Source: Pedobacter planticolens (lineage in GTDB: Bacteria; Bacteroidota; Bacteroidia; Sphingobacteriales; Sphingobacteriaceae). Taken from it: a stretch of DNA of 64,000 nucleotides. Location: positions 1 through 64,000 of the forward strand of contig NZ_WNXD01000002.1 of NCBI RefSeq assembly GCF_014172375.1, read 5' to 3'. Both the position numbers and the translations under genes were made by a program. The notes under the pieces are model-generated. The model made no database searches, was not told the origin of the DNA, and was given only the letters and a program-made list of their open reading frames with translations. Below are positions 63,323-64,000 of this stretch, piece by piece; position 1 is the stretch's first letter, and each line of letters starts with the position of its first letter.

Positions 63323-63706
63323 ATGAAAAAAACACTTTTATTTTTAAGCGCAATTACATTTTTATTAGCTGCATGTGGTGGCTCAACTTCTGATTCGGAC
63401 ACAGCTTCTACTACTCCACCTCCTGCACCAGTCGAATCTAAATCGGCTATGGAACCAGGCGAATTATTGATTGTAAAATCAGATTGCGTAGGCTGTCATC
63501 ACAAAGAAAATAAATTAATTGGCCCTGCTTATCAGGAAATTGCGGCAAAATATCCTGCCACAGATGAAAATGTAAATTTATTAGCAGAGAAAATTGTTAA
63601 GGGTGGTAAAGGCGTTTGGGGAAGTGTTCCGATGACACCGCACACTAAAATAACAAATGACGAAGCTAAATCAATGGTGAAATATATTTTAACGCTAAAA
63701 AAATAA
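63323..63706 (+). CDS. Cytochrome c lipoprotein
   Basis: A 127-residue lipoprotein (lipobox LAAC, C18). A Ser/Thr/Pro-rich linker at 20-45 is followed by a class I cytochrome c domain with haem-binding C55-V-G-C58-H59 and a probable axial Met in SVPMTPH near 107. It would take electrons from the GMC dehydrogenase in the periplasm. This arrangement matches the three-subunit FAD dehydrogenases, although the multi-haem subunit is here a small single-haem protein. Confidence 0.9.
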   Translation: MKKTLLFLSAITFLLAACGGSTSDSDTASTTPPPAPVESKSAMEPGELLIVKSDCVGCHHKENKLIGPAYQEIAAKYPATDENVNLLAEKIVKGGKGVWGSVPMTPHTKITNDEAKSMVKYILTLKK

Positions 63707-63728
63707 GATTAACCTTAAAAAATTTAAA

Positions 63729-64000
63729 ATGGATAAGGCAAAAAAAGATGTAGAAGCACAAGGTCGACGTAATTTTTTAAAAACTACCGCCGTTGCTTCT
63801 GCTGCATTTATGATTGTACCTCGTCATGTTTTAGGCGGTAAAGGATATTTAGCACCAAGTGATAGACTAATTGTTGCTGGTGTTGGTGTAGGTGGCAAAG
63901 GAGATTCAGATCTTCGTTTAATATCCGAAAGTGGCAAAGCAGATATTGCTTATTTATGTGATGTAGATACTCGTAGAGCGGCAGAAAGTGTGAAACGTTT
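63729..64000 (+). CDS. Tat-exported Gfo/Idh/MocA-family oxidoreductase (start only)
   Basis: The first 90 codons of a gene cut by the window edge. It begins MDKAKKDVEAQGRRNFLK, with the twin-arginine motif GRRNFLK and hydrophobic TTAVASAAFMIV, then a Rossmann start LIVAGVGVGGKG and the acidic strand end YLCDVDTRRA. It is therefore a periplasmic NAD(P)-binding-fold oxidoreductase with tightly bound cofactor. Two related Tat-exported oxidoreductases are known in 3-keto-glycoside routes. 22 bases after the cytochrome gene. Confidence 0.85.
   Translation, partial: MDKAKKDVEAQGRRNFLKTTAVASAAFMIVPRHVLGGKGYLAPSDRLIVAGVGVGGKGDSDLRLISESGKADIAYLCDVDTRRAAESVKR

Overview
This window is chromosomal DNA of a Bacteroidota bacterium, most likely a Sphingobacteriaceae member close to Pedobacter. 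The evidence is the low G+C content, SusC/SusD-type nutrient uptake genes, FecI/FecR-type signalling beside a TonB-dependent receptor, TAnnTTTG-type promoter elements, lineage-typical families (DUF5686, DUF4974, DUF2807, a 515-residue acyl-CoA mutase large subunit) and short intergenic repeats common in this phylum. I recognised no tRNA, rRNA, CRISPR array, insertion sequence or prophage.

Layout. 0.3-2.7 kb: three minus-strand housekeeping or unknown-role genes (CoA-binding, DinB-like, FAD oxidoreductase). 3.0-5.9 kb: lemA with two TPM-domain genes, a heptamer tandem repeat, a small unknown gene and a Nudix hydrolase. 6.0-9.8 kb: dnaA with two DnaA-box-like sites upstream, a mutase large subunit and a membrane protein. 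9.8-11.5 kb: a HesB/IscA-type protein and a MacB-like permease. 11.5-17.2 kb: a tightly packed minus-strand operon ugd-uxs-galE-unknown-rfbB-cpsB making UDP-GlcA, UDP-Xyl, UDP-Gal and dTDP-4-keto-6-deoxyglucose for surface polysaccharide, divergent from waaA. 18.5-25.1 kb: hemH, ispH, an acyltransferase-like protein lacking its catalytic His, a PyrR-like phosphoribosyltransferase, a DUF2807 adhesin-like gene behind an ECF-type promoter, and rlmD with two small genes. 25.1-26.05 kb: a gene-free stretch of dispersed inverted repeats. 26-35.6 kb: a gluzincin-like protein, a pheS-lipoprotein-tetR operon, an esterase, kbl, a DUF5686 outer-membrane protein and trhO with a DUF486 gene.

35.7-49.7 kb is a polysaccharide utilisation locus: a membrane-spanning sensor/regulator, SusC, SusD, a LamG-type surface lipoprotein, two GH144-type glucanases and a GH3 beta-glucosidase. 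The pair of GH144-like enzymes plus GH3 points to beta-1,2-glucan as substrate. The model is that the outer-membrane glucanases cut the chain, SusCD imports sophoro-oligosaccharides and GH3 releases glucose in the periplasm. An esterase, yebC and an SDR-type threonine dehydrogenase follow; the last would work with kbl 20 kb away.

52.7-57.5 kb encodes an ECF sigma factor, a FecR anti-sigma factor and an STN-domain TonB receptor, that is, a cell-surface signalling system. From 57.6 kb to the window edge runs a periplasmic sugar-oxidation cluster: a Tat-exported sugar isomerase-like protein, a gluconate-dehydrogenase-subunit-3-like small subunit, a GMC flavoprotein with a three-Cys Fe-S motif, a Gfo/Idh/MocA oxidoreductase, a second isomerase-like protein, a cytochrome c lipoprotein and the start of a Tat-exported Gfo/Idh/MocA protein. 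It looks like a glucoside 3-dehydrogenase complex plus enzymes for 3-keto-glycosides. Its position behind the ECF/FecR/TonB-receptor module is the most interesting system-level feature of the window.
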